A DNA stretch of 64,000 bases from Actinomycetes bacterium (lineage in GTDB: Bacteria; Actinomycetota; Acidimicrobiia; Acidimicrobiales; Acidimicrobilacustridaceae). The position numbers and the translations under genes are program-made. Where the stretch lies: NCBI GenBank assembly GCA_029782025.1, contig JAKOVR010000219.1, positions 1 through 64,000 of the forward strand, read 5' to 3'. This document shows, piece after piece, positions 50,038-58,059 of the stretch (positions within the stretch are counted from its first letter, which is position 1; each line of letters begins with the position of its first letter). Below the pieces are notes generated by a model, which did not search any database, was not told the DNA's origin, and saw only the letters and a program-made list of their open reading frames with translations.

Positions 50038-50562
50038 CTACGCCGTGGGCGCAGTGCTCAGCTTTGCCAAATCAGGATGCTTCGAAGTGAAGATCCTTTG
50101 CACCGTGAGGTCCATGTAAGCCCGCATCGGGGTCCGATACCACGCCCGGTAATGGGCTTCGGACCCGCCGTCGTCGTAGCCTGACCGCCGCATGATGACC
50201 ATCTGCCTTGTGCGATACCCCTCTTGCGTATCGCCCTGGTGATCGCACTCACCGATGGCGAAGAGGGCGGAGATGATCGTGGCCGCTCGCTCGTCCTCCA
50301 GCCGCAGCTCCTCGACGAGGTGCTTCAGTTGCCAGAGGACATACCCACTAGCCGAGAACCCGGTGGTGGTGCTTGCCGTCTCAATGAAGTGACTGCTCAG
50401 TAGCTTCGGGCATCGCTTCGCGATGTGAGCGACTGATGCACCGACCGGGATGAGGCTCCGCAGCTCCGCTGAGTACACCGCTCGGTCTGCAGAACCGAGC
50501 TGCGAACCCGACGGGGTACTACCGTCGAGAACGCTCATGGCTATGTCGATCCGGCCGCTCAC
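50038..50562 (-). CDS. hypothetical protein
   Basis: This 174-residue protein is mainly helical (LIPVGASVAHIAKRCPKLLSSHFIETA, GYVLWQLKHLVEELRLEDERAATIISALFAIGECDH) with a tail of strands (HYRAWYRTPMRAYMDLTVQRIF). No membrane segments or recognisable motifs. The start is GTG 50562 (GGAGG 13 bases upstream); ATG 50538 is an alternative. It lies beside the restriction cassette on the opposite strand, and its relation to it is unknown. Confidence 0.5.
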   Translation of the reverse strand: MSGRIDIAMSVLDGSTPSGSQLGSADRAVYSAELRSLIPVGASVAHIAKRCPKLLSSHFIETASTTTGFSASGYVLWQLKHLVEELRLEDERAATIISALFAIGECDHQGDTQEGYRTRQMVIMRRSGYDDGGSEAHYRAWYRTPMRAYMDLTVQRIFTSKHPDLAKLSTAPTA

Positions 50563-50795
50563 GAGCGACCGCCTCCGTCTAGCCCGAGGCTCTCATCACC
50601 GCCGCCCGACACGGAGCCGGTTGGCGGAGTGGGTTGCTGGTCATGGTGTGACCTCCTTCTGAGCTCCTTTCTGTTCGTGAGCTAGCTCAGGCCGGCTCGA
50701 AGCCGGCAGCGCCGAGAGTACCGCTCTGCCTCGCAGCGTGCTCGCGTCGGCTGCGCGGGTGCATCGTTCGCCGGAAAGTGCTGAGATCGTTGGTG

Positions 50796-51239
50796 ATGCC
50801 ATCGAAGCCCGCCCTGCCGTCGTACGCCACGGATGCTGCGGTCCGTGAGCGGATGCAGAAGCAGCCGCGCGAGGGCACTCAGCCCGAGTTGGCGCTACGC
50901 CGGGCGCTGCATCGGAGGGGGCTTCGCTATCGACTTCACCGAGCGATCGTCCCTGGCACGAGGCGCAAGGTCGACATCGTGTTTGGACCGGCGAGGGTGG
51001 CCGTCTTCGTCGACGGCTGCTTCTGGCACGGCTGTGCGAAGCACAATCCGAGACCACCGAAGGTCAACACGTGGTACTGGCCAGACAAGATCAAACGGAA
51101 CCGCGATCGCGATGCGGACACTACGGACCGGCTCACGTCGGCAGGCTGGCTCGTCGTGCGCGTGTGGGAACACGAGTCACCAGAGGTCGCCGCTGGACGC
51201 ATCGCTGCATTGGTTGAAGCGCGCCGATCGGCCGTCTGA
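50796..51239 (+). CDS. vsr: very short patch repair (Vsr) endonuclease
   Basis: This 147-residue Vsr family nuclease has AVRERMQKQPREGTQPELALRRALHRRGLRYRLHR, then KVDIVFGPARVAVFVDGCFWHGCAKH (metal Asp and zinc/His residues) and WEHES near the end. Vsr nicks the T:G mismatch made when 5-methylcytosine deaminates, protecting genomes that carry a C5 methylase. The C5 methyltransferase gene follows directly, so both belong to one restriction-modification cassette. Confidence 0.92.
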   Translation: MPSKPALPSYATDAAVRERMQKQPREGTQPELALRRALHRRGLRYRLHRAIVPGTRRKVDIVFGPARVAVFVDGCFWHGCAKHNPRPPKVNTWYWPDKIKRNRDRDADTTDRLTSAGWLVVRVWEHESPEVAAGRIAALVEARRSAV

Positions 51240-51379
51240 GCAGGTCACAGGCCATCCGCGTGCTGGCTAGGGGCGCCCGGTAGCGTCGGTCGAGCGGCCG
51301 CGGCCTGCGTGCTAGGCATCTGGATCGAGCGCGGTTGCCAATCGTACATCTGTTCGATAGGCTGCGGCCGGGAGCACTG

Positions 51380-52423
51380 ATGGCGAAGGACACGACGAAG
51401 ACGCAGCCCAAGGCCAGGCGCCAGCCGAAGAACCCCGCTGTGGCGAAGCCGGAGCAGGGTGCGTTCTTCGATGCTACCGATGAGCCGCGCGTCAAGGTAG
51501 CGAGCTTCTTCGCCGGGATCGGTGGCTTCGATCTCGGTTTCGAGCGAGCTGGAATGGAGTCGGTGTGGCAGTGCGAGAAGAAGTCGTTCTGCCTGGACAT
51601 TCTGGAGCAACACTGGCCGCACGTCCCGAGGGCAGCGGACATCACGGAGGTAGATCCCGATGACATCCCGAACGCAGAAGTCTGGGCGGGCGGGTTCCCG
51701 TGCCAAGACGTCAGCCTCGCCCGCATGGGCCCCCGCAGCGGGCTCCGTGGCAAGCAGTCTGGACTCTTCTACGACTTTGCAGAGCTCATTGGAGACCGTC
51801 GCCCCCCTCTTGTCGTCCTCGAGAACGTTGCAGCTCTCCTCTCTTCCCACGACGGAAGAGATTTCGCAATCCTCCTACGGACGCTGGCCGACTTCGGGTA
51901 TGGCGTCGCATGGCGAGTGCTTGACAGTCGATACTTCGGCGTCCCCCAGAGCCGCAGTCGAGTCTTCATTGTCGGATCTCTTGGAGGGCCCGCCAGTGCC
52001 GGATCGGTACTTTTTGAGTCCGAATGCGGCGACCGGGATTCTGAGAAGAGCCGATCGAATGGGGAGAAACTTGTTTCCCCCTTTCAGATCAGCGTTGGAG
52101 ATTCTCGCAAAGGGTTCGTCAAGAAGCTCGCGCACTGCCTCTACGCCGAGTCAGCCCGCCACACCGGCACGGACTGGTCGCGCAACTATGTCAGCTACCC
52201 GGAAGGCAAAGTCCGCCGGCTGACTCCCCTTGAGACGGAGCGGCTCCAAGGCTTCCCGGACGACTGGACAATGCCGAAGGAAGCGATGGACAACCTCGAC
52301 ATGCTCGATTCGGCTCGTTACCACGCCTGCGGCAACGCCGTTTCGGTTCCGGTGGCCGAGTGGCTCGGTAACCGCATCGTCGAACAGCTCGGCGCCTGGC
52401 TGCTCAAGCAGCAGATCGGCTAA
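51380..52423 (+). CDS. DNA cytosine-5 methyltransferase
   Basis: This 347-residue C5 methylase has motif I FFAGIGGFDLGFERAG, motif IV GGFPCQDVS (nucleophile Cys near residue 107), motif VI LENV, motif VIII-like SRSRVFIVG, and the late motifs LTPLETERLQGFPDDW and YHACGNAVSVPVAEWLG. The target recognition region (~200-255) is short. GGAG precedes ATG 51380. It overlaps the convergent HNH nuclease gene by 4 bases, making a compact type II system with vsr. Confidence 0.95.
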   Translation: MAKDTTKTQPKARRQPKNPAVAKPEQGAFFDATDEPRVKVASFFAGIGGFDLGFERAGMESVWQCEKKSFCLDILEQHWPHVPRAADITEVDPDDIPNAEVWAGGFPCQDVSLARMGPRSGLRGKQSGLFYDFAELIGDRRPPLVVLENVAALLSSHDGRDFAILLRTLADFGYGVAWRVLDSRYFGVPQSRSRVFIVGSLGGPASAGSVLFESECGDRDSEKSRSNGEKLVSPFQISVGDSRKGFVKKLAHCLYAESARHTGTDWSRNYVSYPEGKVRRLTPLETERLQGFPDDWTMPKEAMDNLDMLDSARYHACGNAVSVPVAEWLGNRIVEQLGAWLLKQQIG

Positions 52424-53592
52424 GCGAGCACGATCGACAAGTCGTCGTAGAAGCGCTCCAGGTACTTCTTCTTTGGCCAGTCGTTTCGATCGTCTGGCAA
52501 CCACTCCTCCGGTACTTCAAGGCCGTCTTCGGCGAGAAGGTAAGCGCGGGCATCGGCTGTGAGTAGTGCGTTGGCTCGAGTAGTAAACCGGAGGTGGTAC
52601 TTGCCGCCCTGCAGCACTGGCACCATGATCGCCGCATCAAAGGCCCAGTGATGCAGCCGGCACAGCGCCATGCCGTTGCTGACGACGTCGAGGTCGTAGT
52701 TGGTCCAGGCGAGGATATGGGCAGCATCAACACCGGAGGGCAGCCCACCAAAGCCGCCGAGCACCACGCCGCAGAACAAGCAACGGTGCCGATAGGCCTC
52801 CCGTACGGCCTTTGAGAACTCACGGGCCGACGGACCCCGAGCCTTGCTGAGCCGGTAGTCATGCGCTGATCGAACACGAACTTCGACGTCCTCCTCCCCG
52901 ATGTCATCGGGGGGTGGAAGATCAGGCACGTCGGCGATCTGGATGCCAACTCTGCGCTCCAACGCTGGCAGTGGGTCGTGGCCCTCGACGTAGGCCGGGT
53001 CCGCCTCGGCTAGCGCAGCGACGATCCTGTTGACCACATTCGGCAGCGAGGTCGTGATCGGCTCACCGGTGTTGATCTGGTCCTGGTGAAGACGAAGCAA
53101 TGTCGCTACTCGCGCATCCTGTTGCGCAACGGAGGCATAGATCGCCTCGATACGCCGCCAGCGCGCTTCGACGCCGAGCTGCTCCGTGTGCTCTCGGTTC
53201 TCCACCTCTACATAGTTGGGCGTGAACTGCACCGATTCGGGCGGTGATGCAAACGAGGTGCCAGGCCCGAAGCCGACCTTCTTCAGGAAGTATTCGCCCT
53301 GGCGGATGACCGGCAGCCCCACGGCCGACGCGGGTAGCTCGCGCCGCGGTGCCGGCAGTAAGAGCATCGACGCCACCATCCGACCGATCTGAAACTCCGG
53401 CTTGACGAGCGAGCGAAGTCGAGGTTTGCCGCTGTCGCCAGGGTCGAGCCACAACTGAGTGTCACGCAGCTTGCCGTCGGGCCAGAGCATGTGGAAGGTC
53501 CAGCCTTCGAGGTCGCTCGCAGACTGACCGCTCGCCCCGCTGACGATCTCGTACTCGCCGCGTCCACCCGACGTCCGGAAGCCGATGTGCAC
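52420..53592 (-). CDS. HNH restriction endonuclease
   Basis: This 390-residue protein has a C-terminal HNH domain CLFCGVVLGGFGGLPSGVDAAHILAWTNYDLDVVSNGMALCRLHHWAFD, with the paired cysteines and catalytic histidine of McrA-like enzymes. The N-terminal ~220 residues are probably the DNA-recognition part. It is convergent with and touching the C5 methylase gene, so it is most likely the nuclease of that system. Confidence 0.85.
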   Translation of the reverse strand: MHIGFRTSGGRGEYEIVSGASGQSASDLEGWTFHMLWPDGKLRDTQLWLDPGDSGKPRLRSLVKPEFQIGRMVASMLLLPAPRRELPASAVGLPVIRQGEYFLKKVGFGPGTSFASPPESVQFTPNYVEVENREHTEQLGVEARWRRIEAIYASVAQQDARVATLLRLHQDQINTGEPITTSLPNVVNRIVAALAEADPAYVEGHDPLPALERRVGIQIADVPDLPPPDDIGEEDVEVRVRSAHDYRLSKARGPSAREFSKAVREAYRHRCLFCGVVLGGFGGLPSGVDAAHILAWTNYDLDVVSNGMALCRLHHWAFDAAIMVPVLQGGKYHLRFTTRANALLTADARAYLLAEDGLEVPEEWLPDDRNDWPKKKYLERFYDDLSIVLA

Positions 53593-53651
53593 AACGACAG
53601 GCTATGCGGCATCAGGCAGCTGGCACCGGATGCCAGATGTCAGATGCCAGA

Positions 53652-53939
53652 TCACCCCGGATCGGGTGGGACATCCCCGCCATCCGCAGCCCGCTTCCGT
53701 TGCTTCCACTCGCGACTGCGCTTGTTCTTGGCCTCTCGGCACTTGTTGCAGCGGCAGCCAGTGTCGTAGCGATAGGTCGTGCCGTGCTTGCCTCTGCCGC
53801 CTTCGGCTTGGTACCGAGCGATCAGCTCACGGTGCGCCGCAGCGTTCGCTGCACGGCACTCGGCGCAACGACAGCCGCCGTACTGGTACTCGTAGATCGA
53901 TCCGTGACCTCGGGGTCGCGCCTTCTTCTTCCCGGCCAT
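53652..53939 (-). CDS. two-repeat zinc-finger-like protein
   Basis: This 95-residue basic protein contains the same module twice: HGSIYEYQYGGCRCAECRAANAAAHRE and HGTTYRYDTGCRCNKCREAKNKRSRE. Each has GCRCxxC, probably zinc-binding together with the histidine. This module is common in actinophages and mobile elements. It is probably a small nucleic-acid-binding protein. Just upstream lies the palindrome ATAGGC-C-GCCTAT (53953-53965). Confidence 0.7.
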   Translation of the reverse strand: MAGKKKARPRGHGSIYEYQYGGCRCAECRAANAAAHRELIARYQAEGGRGKHGTTYRYDTGCRCNKCREAKNKRSREWKQRKRAADGGDVPPDPG

Positions 53940-53952
53940 GCGGCCCACGACT

Positions 53953-53965
53953 ATAGGCCGCCTAT
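53953..53965. promoter_or_regulatory. 13-bp palindrome upstream of the zinc-finger gene
   Basis: ATAGGC-C-GCCTAT begins 13 bases upstream of ATG 53939, overlapping where its promoter should be. It is a likely operator; the regulator is unknown. Confidence 0.45.
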
Positions 53966-54169
53966 GCCTGACTACGATGGAGGGTGCTGAGCATCTTGGT
54001 GGCGCCCCAGGGCTCGCCGACGAGTCGGATGTGGACGCCAACACGATCAATCAACGGAAGGCGCGCTACCCAACTTCCCGAAGCCAGTACGCGCGTCCTG
54101 GAGGCAGGAAGCGTGGGTGCGACACGAATGCTTGCCCCCCGCACGGGGGCGCACCCCTTGGCTTAACTT

Positions 54170-54406
54170 CTAGCGCCGACCACCCGAACGCTGTGTCCCG
54201 GCAAGAAGCGTCAGCGGGTCGACGTCCAGAGCCTCGGCAAGTCGCTCCACGCTCCGAAGGCTGAGGTTGCGTTCGCCTCGTTCGATGCCGCCCATGTAGG
54301 TGCGGTGGACGCCCACGAGGTCGGCCAGGGCCTCTTGGGAGATCCCGCGCTCTTCCCGCCACGCCCGAACGTTGCGGCCGACGGTCTTCTGGAGGTCACC
54401 TTCCAC
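54170..54406 (-). CDS. small XRE-family regulator
   Basis: This 78-residue protein is just a Cro/CI-type helix-turn-helix: VGRNVRAWREERGISQEALADLVGVHRTYMGGIERGERNLSLRSVERLAEALDVDPLTLL. Such minimal XRE proteins often control restriction-modification cassettes (C proteins) or toxin genes. It is divergent from the gene at 54589, with an inverted repeat between them. Confidence 0.85.
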   Translation of the reverse strand: MEGDLQKTVGRNVRAWREERGISQEALADLVGVHRTYMGGIERGERNLSLRSVERLAEALDVDPLTLLAGTQRSGGRR

Positions 54407-54428
54407 GCACGGACCTTGTCCGTTGTGG

Positions 54429-54474
54429 TACTTATTGGTCTACATACTGATAAGTAGCGCCCGCTCCAGCGGGC
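54429..54474. promoter_or_regulatory. divergent operator and leader hairpin
   Basis: TACTTAT (54429-54435) and ATAAGTA (54450-54456) form a perfect inverted repeat in an AT-rich patch between the XRE gene and the rightward gene. GCCCGCT-CC-AGCGGGC (54459-54474) follows, a GC stem like that in the leader of the gene at 49526. Confidence 0.55.
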
Positions 54475-54588
54475 CCGGCGGACGAACAGGTCGCTGATCC
54501 ACGCCCGACGGGCCTAAAGACCGCGGTTGGCCCCGGCGAGGCAGTCACCTCCCGGGGCCTGGCCATCACCCCCAAGGAGGGCGATGAC

Positions 54589-54957
54589 ATGATCCACGAT
54601 ACGCAGCAAGATCTACAAGCCACGCGGTTGAGCATTGATGATCGGCTGGCGGCGTGCGAAGCCGCCATCAACGAGCTCCGCGGCGGCACGCTTACGGTGC
54701 GCCGCCTGTCGATCTGCGACGACCACGGCATCGAGCGTGCCGCCATCGACGTCAGCAAGGACTCGGCTGTGCTCAAGCTTTCCACCATCGAGCCCGGTCC
54801 CACCTGCGTCGAGCTGTTCGCTCACGAGCCGTGCGACGGTGAAGGCCCCCACATTGGGGTCGCCATCACTCGGGACGGCGACGTCGTCGGTGAGTTCGGT
54901 TTCGTCGGCGACAACGAACCAAGGGTTTGGCTCGACGTGACGCGGAACGAGGCGTAA
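54589..54957 (+). CDS. hypothetical protein
   Basis: This 122-residue protein has a short N-terminal coiled helix (TRLSIDDRLAACEAAINELRGG) followed by regular beta strands (LTVRRLSICDDHGIERAAIDVSKDSAVLKLSTI..., GVAITRDGDVVGEFGFVGDNEPRVWLDVT). The strand-turn repeats recall beta-helix or tail-fibre-like modules, but no family is certain. The Shine-Dalgarno sequence AAGGAGGG precedes the ATG; an upstream CCTCC (54549) could pair with it. Its TAA overlaps the ATG of the next gene (TAATG). Confidence 0.6.
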   Translation: MIHDTQQDLQATRLSIDDRLAACEAAINELRGGTLTVRRLSICDDHGIERAAIDVSKDSAVLKLSTIEPGPTCVELFAHEPCDGEGPHIGVAITRDGDVVGEFGFVGDNEPRVWLDVTRNEA

Positions 54958-55994
54958 TGCGCCGCCTCGCCTTGGCGTGCTGCGGCATGCTCGCGCTCGC
55001 GGCGTGCGGCTCGACCGCCAGCACGAGTACGGCAGCTGGTGGCACGACCCAGCCCTCCGCCACCGCACCGGGCACGACCGATAGGTGCAAGGCGCTGGAG
55101 ACGACTGGCTGTGGCGCGTTCACGACCACAACGGCTGGCCGATCAGGCAACAGCGCAACGGGGACGTTTCGTTCGACGACGGGCTACGACTACGCAGTCG
55201 CTATTGAGGTCGGTACCCCGACCGCGGTGGTGAGTGAGCTGAAAGCGAAGTGCGGTGCACCGCCACGTCCGAACGAGGTGCTCGTGCCGTTCAGTGTCAG
55301 TGTCCGCAACCCGTCGTCGGGAACCGAGCCCACAACGGGACTCTCAGCCAAGGTCATGATGCGCTCCGCGAGCGGTTGGGCAGTCCAGCCATCCGAAGCC
55401 GTCAACTACTACGACCCCAGCACCTCGATCTGCACCCAGAGCGGGTACCAGAACTCGATCGGCATGAACACGACGCTCGATCCAAGCGACACGATCACCT
55501 ATGACGCCAGGATCGCCCGCAGCTTCACGCGAGCCGACCTGTCCAAGTGGGCGCTGCTGGTCACCGCTGGCGACGGTAAGGCGATAGCTGGCATCACGCT
55601 GGATGGCATGCCACTCGGTGCTTCCGACATGGCGAACGTCGGTTCGGGCGGACCGACGCGGTTCCAGGGCACTTGGAGCGGTCCGGTCCACATGCTGTCA
55701 GGTGGCAAGTCCTTCGACGGTGTACTGGCGCTCAGCCTCGTCAATTGCGGGGAGGCCGGCTGCACCGCTGGAGCATCGATCACTGGTGGATCACCGGACA
55801 GCCCGGTCATGGGATCGGACTTCCAACTTGAGGGGGAGAAGCTGACCAGCAAACGATTCACAACCTGCCATTCAGGCCCCTTCGCAACCTTCACGACGAC
55901 TCTCGCGATCCAACCTGACGGCGGGCTCGCCGTGTCGAGCACGTCACCTGAGTGCCCCGACGTCAAATTGTCGGCAGTGCTCACGAAGTCGTGA
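54957..55994 (+). CDS. lipoprotein of unknown function
   Basis: This 345-residue protein has signal LALACCGMLALAACGS with lipobox LAAC, a Ser/Thr/Ala-rich linker (residues ~22-75) and then a beta-rich domain resembling DUF4352/immunoglobulin-like lipoproteins (YAVAIEVGTPTAVVSE..., VLVPFSVSVRNPSSG, DPSDTITYDARIARSFTRADLSKWALLVTAGDG). A second half has paired cysteines. It is surface-exposed; in a mobile element, surface exclusion or defence is possible. Translationally coupled to the previous gene. Confidence 0.7.
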   Translation: MRRLALACCGMLALAACGSTASTSTAAGGTTQPSATAPGTTDRCKALETTGCGAFTTTTAGRSGNSATGTFRSTTGYDYAVAIEVGTPTAVVSELKAKCGAPPRPNEVLVPFSVSVRNPSSGTEPTTGLSAKVMMRSASGWAVQPSEAVNYYDPSTSICTQSGYQNSIGMNTTLDPSDTITYDARIARSFTRADLSKWALLVTAGDGKAIAGITLDGMPLGASDMANVGSGGPTRFQGTWSGPVHMLSGGKSFDGVLALSLVNCGEAGCTAGASITGGSPDSPVMGSDFQLEGEKLTSKRFTTCHSGPFATFTTTLAIQPDGGLAVSSTSPECPDVKLSAVLTKS

Positions 55995-56122
55995 GACGAG
56001 GTAGCGAAGCGGGAGCGCCGAGCCCGAGTCACGTCCCGACGAGTGGTCTCACGCTCGAAGCGGCCGGGAAGCACGGGGCCATGATCCAGCCCATCTACGA
56101 CAACCCGTTCGCGCTCGAGTAA
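55991..56122 (+). CDS. possible 43-residue protein or gene remnant
   Basis: A GTG at 55991 overlaps the lipoprotein stop (GTGA) and opens a 43-codon frame ending HGAMIQPIYDNPFALE. The overlap pattern matches real gene pairs in this window, but the peptide has no recognisable domain. It may equally be the residue of a decayed gene. Confidence 0.3.
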   Translation: MRRGSEAGAPSPSHVPTSGLTLEAAGKHGAMIQPIYDNPFALE

Positions 56123-56161
56123 GGGACCATCGAGTAGCAACCGACCCCTGTCCCTTCTGGT

Positions 56162-56183
56162 GGGCACTCACATGTGGGTGCCC
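56162..56183 (+). terminator. hairpin in the intergenic space
   Basis: GGGCACTCAC and GTGGGTGCCC form a 10-bp stem (one G-T pair) around AT. It probably ends the lipoprotein transcript. Confidence 0.5.
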
Positions 56184-56300
56184 GCCACTTTGCGTTCGAC
56201 GGCATTGTCCATCCGATGTAGCAACTCGACTGAACGCTTCGGCGCAGCCGATGCTCGGCGCGAGGCGCTGCGCCAGGCCGAAGACGGCGACCGCCGAAAT

Positions 56301-56349
56301 CCTGAGATCAACTTATGATCGTCCCAGCGCGACAATGGTTGATCTCAGG
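56301..56349. repeat. 12-bp inverted repeats with 25-base spacer
   Basis: CCTGAGATCAAC (56301-56312) and GTTGATCTCAGG (56338-56349) are perfect arms. The right arm continues into a second small palindrome CAGGA-CTA-TCCTG (56346-56358). The region is ~50 bases before the next gene's ATG and is a likely operator pair or a recombination site. The rest of 56184-56396 holds no gene I can support. Confidence 0.65.
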
Positions 56350-56396
56350 ACTATCCTGTGATTTACTGGTGATTGACGACACCAGAAGGAGGACTT

Positions 56397-56888
56397 ATGC
56401 CAACCGTAACCATGACCCTGACAATCAACCTGCCGGAGGGCGCCAGCCTGGACGTGGCGGTGGAACGCCACGAGGTCGACGGCGCTGCTAACCGCGGGGC
56501 CGGCCCAGCCCTTTATCCGCCGGAAGTGGCAGAAGCGATCGAAGCACTGACACCATCTCGGTACCAGAAGCATGTTCGGAGCTATCTGGAAGCAGCTGTG
56601 GCTGATCTCGGATGCTCAGTAGAGGTGCCGGGCGGCAACCGGACCGACTACTTCAACGTGTTCGCGCCGCCACGGTGCAGGCGTGCCCGAGTGGCAGGCA
56701 TCACGTACAAGAGCAGCCGAACCGCGGTATTCGCTGGCGAGGTCGACCTGTCGAGATTCGACCATGCTGTCGAGACGTTGAACAGCGGCAGGTACGCCTA
56801 CCCGAAGCTGCCTCACCTCGACAGCGATGGGGCGGTGCATGAAGCGTTGGAACTCACGAGGATCGCGATCGAGCGATTCGAGCGATGA
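56397..56888 (+). CDS. hypothetical protein, partner of the AbiGi-like gene
   Basis: This 163-residue protein begins MPTVTMTLTINLPEGASLDVAVERHEV, a strand pair, then has a helix (YPPEVAEAIEALTPSRYQKHVRSYLEAAVADLGCSV) and strands with VAGITYKSSRTAVFAGEVDLS. A very good Shine-Dalgarno sequence AAGGAGG precedes ATG 56397. It ends 7 bases before the AbiGi-like gene, so the two form an operon and may act as a pair. No family recognised. Confidence 0.6.
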   Translation: MPTVTMTLTINLPEGASLDVAVERHEVDGAANRGAGPALYPPEVAEAIEALTPSRYQKHVRSYLEAAVADLGCSVEVPGGNRTDYFNVFAPPRCRRARVAGITYKSSRTAVFAGEVDLSRFDHAVETLNSGRYAYPKLPHLDSDGAVHEALELTRIAIERFER

Positions 56889-56895
56889 GGCGTCC

Positions 56896-57564
56896 ATGAT
56901 CACGGTTCATCCGCTTCGTTCGTACAACGTCCCCGATATTGGGGATCATTTGATCCACTTCACCGGGCGTACTGGTCAGCGAGTGAACGTTGACGACAAC
57001 GTTGCGACGCTTTCGCCGGAGGACCGCCTGTGGGCGATCTTGCTCCATCACGCGATCCGCGGGTTTGCCACGTTCGGCGCGCTGTCTCCTGTGTCCTGCT
57101 TTACGGAGAGCACGAAGGCGGCGGTCGCTCGATTGGTCGGCGACAGACGCTACGCGCCCTGGGGCATCGGCTTCACAAAGCAGTTCGTGTTCGACAACAA
57201 CGGCGCGCCGGTCATGTACGTGAGGGGTGACGAGTGGGCTCACGTTGAGCGCATCGGGGATCCTCTTCGGAGTCGAACCGTTCGATTCTGGCCGGGCGCT
57301 GGTGGTGAATTGCTCCCGACCTACATGGCAACGCCCTCGGAGTGGCTGCATGAACGGGAATGGCGTGTTCTTGGCGACCTTCGGTTCGGCTGGGACGATG
57401 TCGCATTCCTGATCGTTGGCGACGAGTGGTGGCAGTACCAACGGTCAACCGTGCTCGCAGGGATCGGGGCGGAGTCTCTGGGCGCCTTGCTCGAGCTCAT
57501 TCCTGTTGTCGTGCTGAGCGATGCGGGCGAGGTGGTCGAAGACTCAAGCGGAGTCTGGGCGTGA
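56896..57564 (+). CDS. AbiGi-like abortive-infection protein
   Basis: This 222-residue protein matches the pattern of AbiGi/DUF2971-like phage-resistance proteins: DHLIHFTG near the start, LWAILLHHAIRG, VSCFTES, YAPWGIGFTKQFVFDNNGAPVMYV, and a late ATPSEWLHEREWRVLGDLRF. In lactococcal AbiG such a protein partners a toxin-like subunit. The upstream gene, 7 bases away, could be that partner. The family call rests on these sequence features only. Confidence 0.55.
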   Translation: MITVHPLRSYNVPDIGDHLIHFTGRTGQRVNVDDNVATLSPEDRLWAILLHHAIRGFATFGALSPVSCFTESTKAAVARLVGDRRYAPWGIGFTKQFVFDNNGAPVMYVRGDEWAHVERIGDPLRSRTVRFWPGAGGELLPTYMATPSEWLHEREWRVLGDLRFGWDDVAFLIVGDEWWQYQRSTVLAGIGAESLGALLELIPVVVLSDAGEVVEDSSGVWA

Positions 57565-57590
57565 GCTCGAAGCCCGAACGAAGGCCGGAG

Positions 57591-58004
57591 TCACGTCCGT
57601 CCTCGGCGTGGGCGTGTAGGCACTCCGGCCTTGCGGAACTCCCGAAGCACTGTCGAGTCGTAAACACCAAAGCGCTTGCCGATTGTCGCGAGCGACTCGC
57701 CCGAGCTGTAGAGCGAAGCAGCGAGTCGGACGTCTTCGTCTGTCATGCGGCGATGCACCACTCGCGTCTCCACGCCGCGTCTGCGGAGGAGGCCCGGCAC
57801 GGTCGTGCGGTGGATGCCGAACTCCGACACGAGGTCTTGGACGGTGCAACCGGCTTTGTAGCGCGCGACAAGGTCGTCGATCTGTTCGTCGGTCAACCGG
57901 CGCTGGATCTGGCGTCGGCGATGGTCAGGGGGTGCGTCGGTTGTCTCCGGGCCTGACGAGACGTCATTCAAGGGGTTCGAGTACCGCCCACTAAGGGCCA
58001 CCAT
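57591..58004 (-). CDS. double helix-turn-helix protein, copy A
   Basis: This 137-residue protein begins MVALSGRYSNP, then a variable linker, then two resolvase-like HTH units: RRLTDEQIDDLVARYKAGCTVQDLVSEFGIHRTTVPGLLRRRGVETR and RRMTDEDVRLAASLYSSGESLATIGKRFGVYDSTVLREFRKAGVPTRPRRGR. It is paralogous to the gene at 59984, same length and orientation. These HTH units resemble Hin/Tc3-type recombinase DNA-binding domains without a catalytic domain. It flanks the left side of the AT-rich cassette. GTG 58001 is an alternative start. Confidence 0.8.
   Translation of the reverse strand: MVALSGRYSNPLNDVSSGPETTDAPPDHRRRQIQRRLTDEQIDDLVARYKAGCTVQDLVSEFGIHRTTVPGLLRRRGVETRVVHRRMTDEDVRLAASLYSSGESLATIGKRFGVYDSTVLREFRKAGVPTRPRRGRT
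57973..58003. repeat. 31-bp repeat, copy A
   Basis: Matches 60369-60399 at 29 of 31 positions. It covers the start codon region and first ~9 codons of copy A. Surrounding linker codons are not conserved between the copies. Confidence 0.8.
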
Positions 58005-58024
58005 GAATTACATACGTGTAACTT

Positions 58025-58055
58025 AAACCACCACTCTTTACAGATAGGGTGGTTT
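58025..58055 (+). promoter_or_regulatory. inverted repeat over the ribosome-binding region
   Basis: AAACCACC (58025-58032) and GGTGGTTT (58048-58055) are perfect arms 15 bases apart. The right arm includes the only Shine-Dalgarno-like GGTGG before ATG 58060, so folding would block translation. It could also be a protein operator. Confidence 0.55.
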
Positions 58056-58059
58056 ATTG

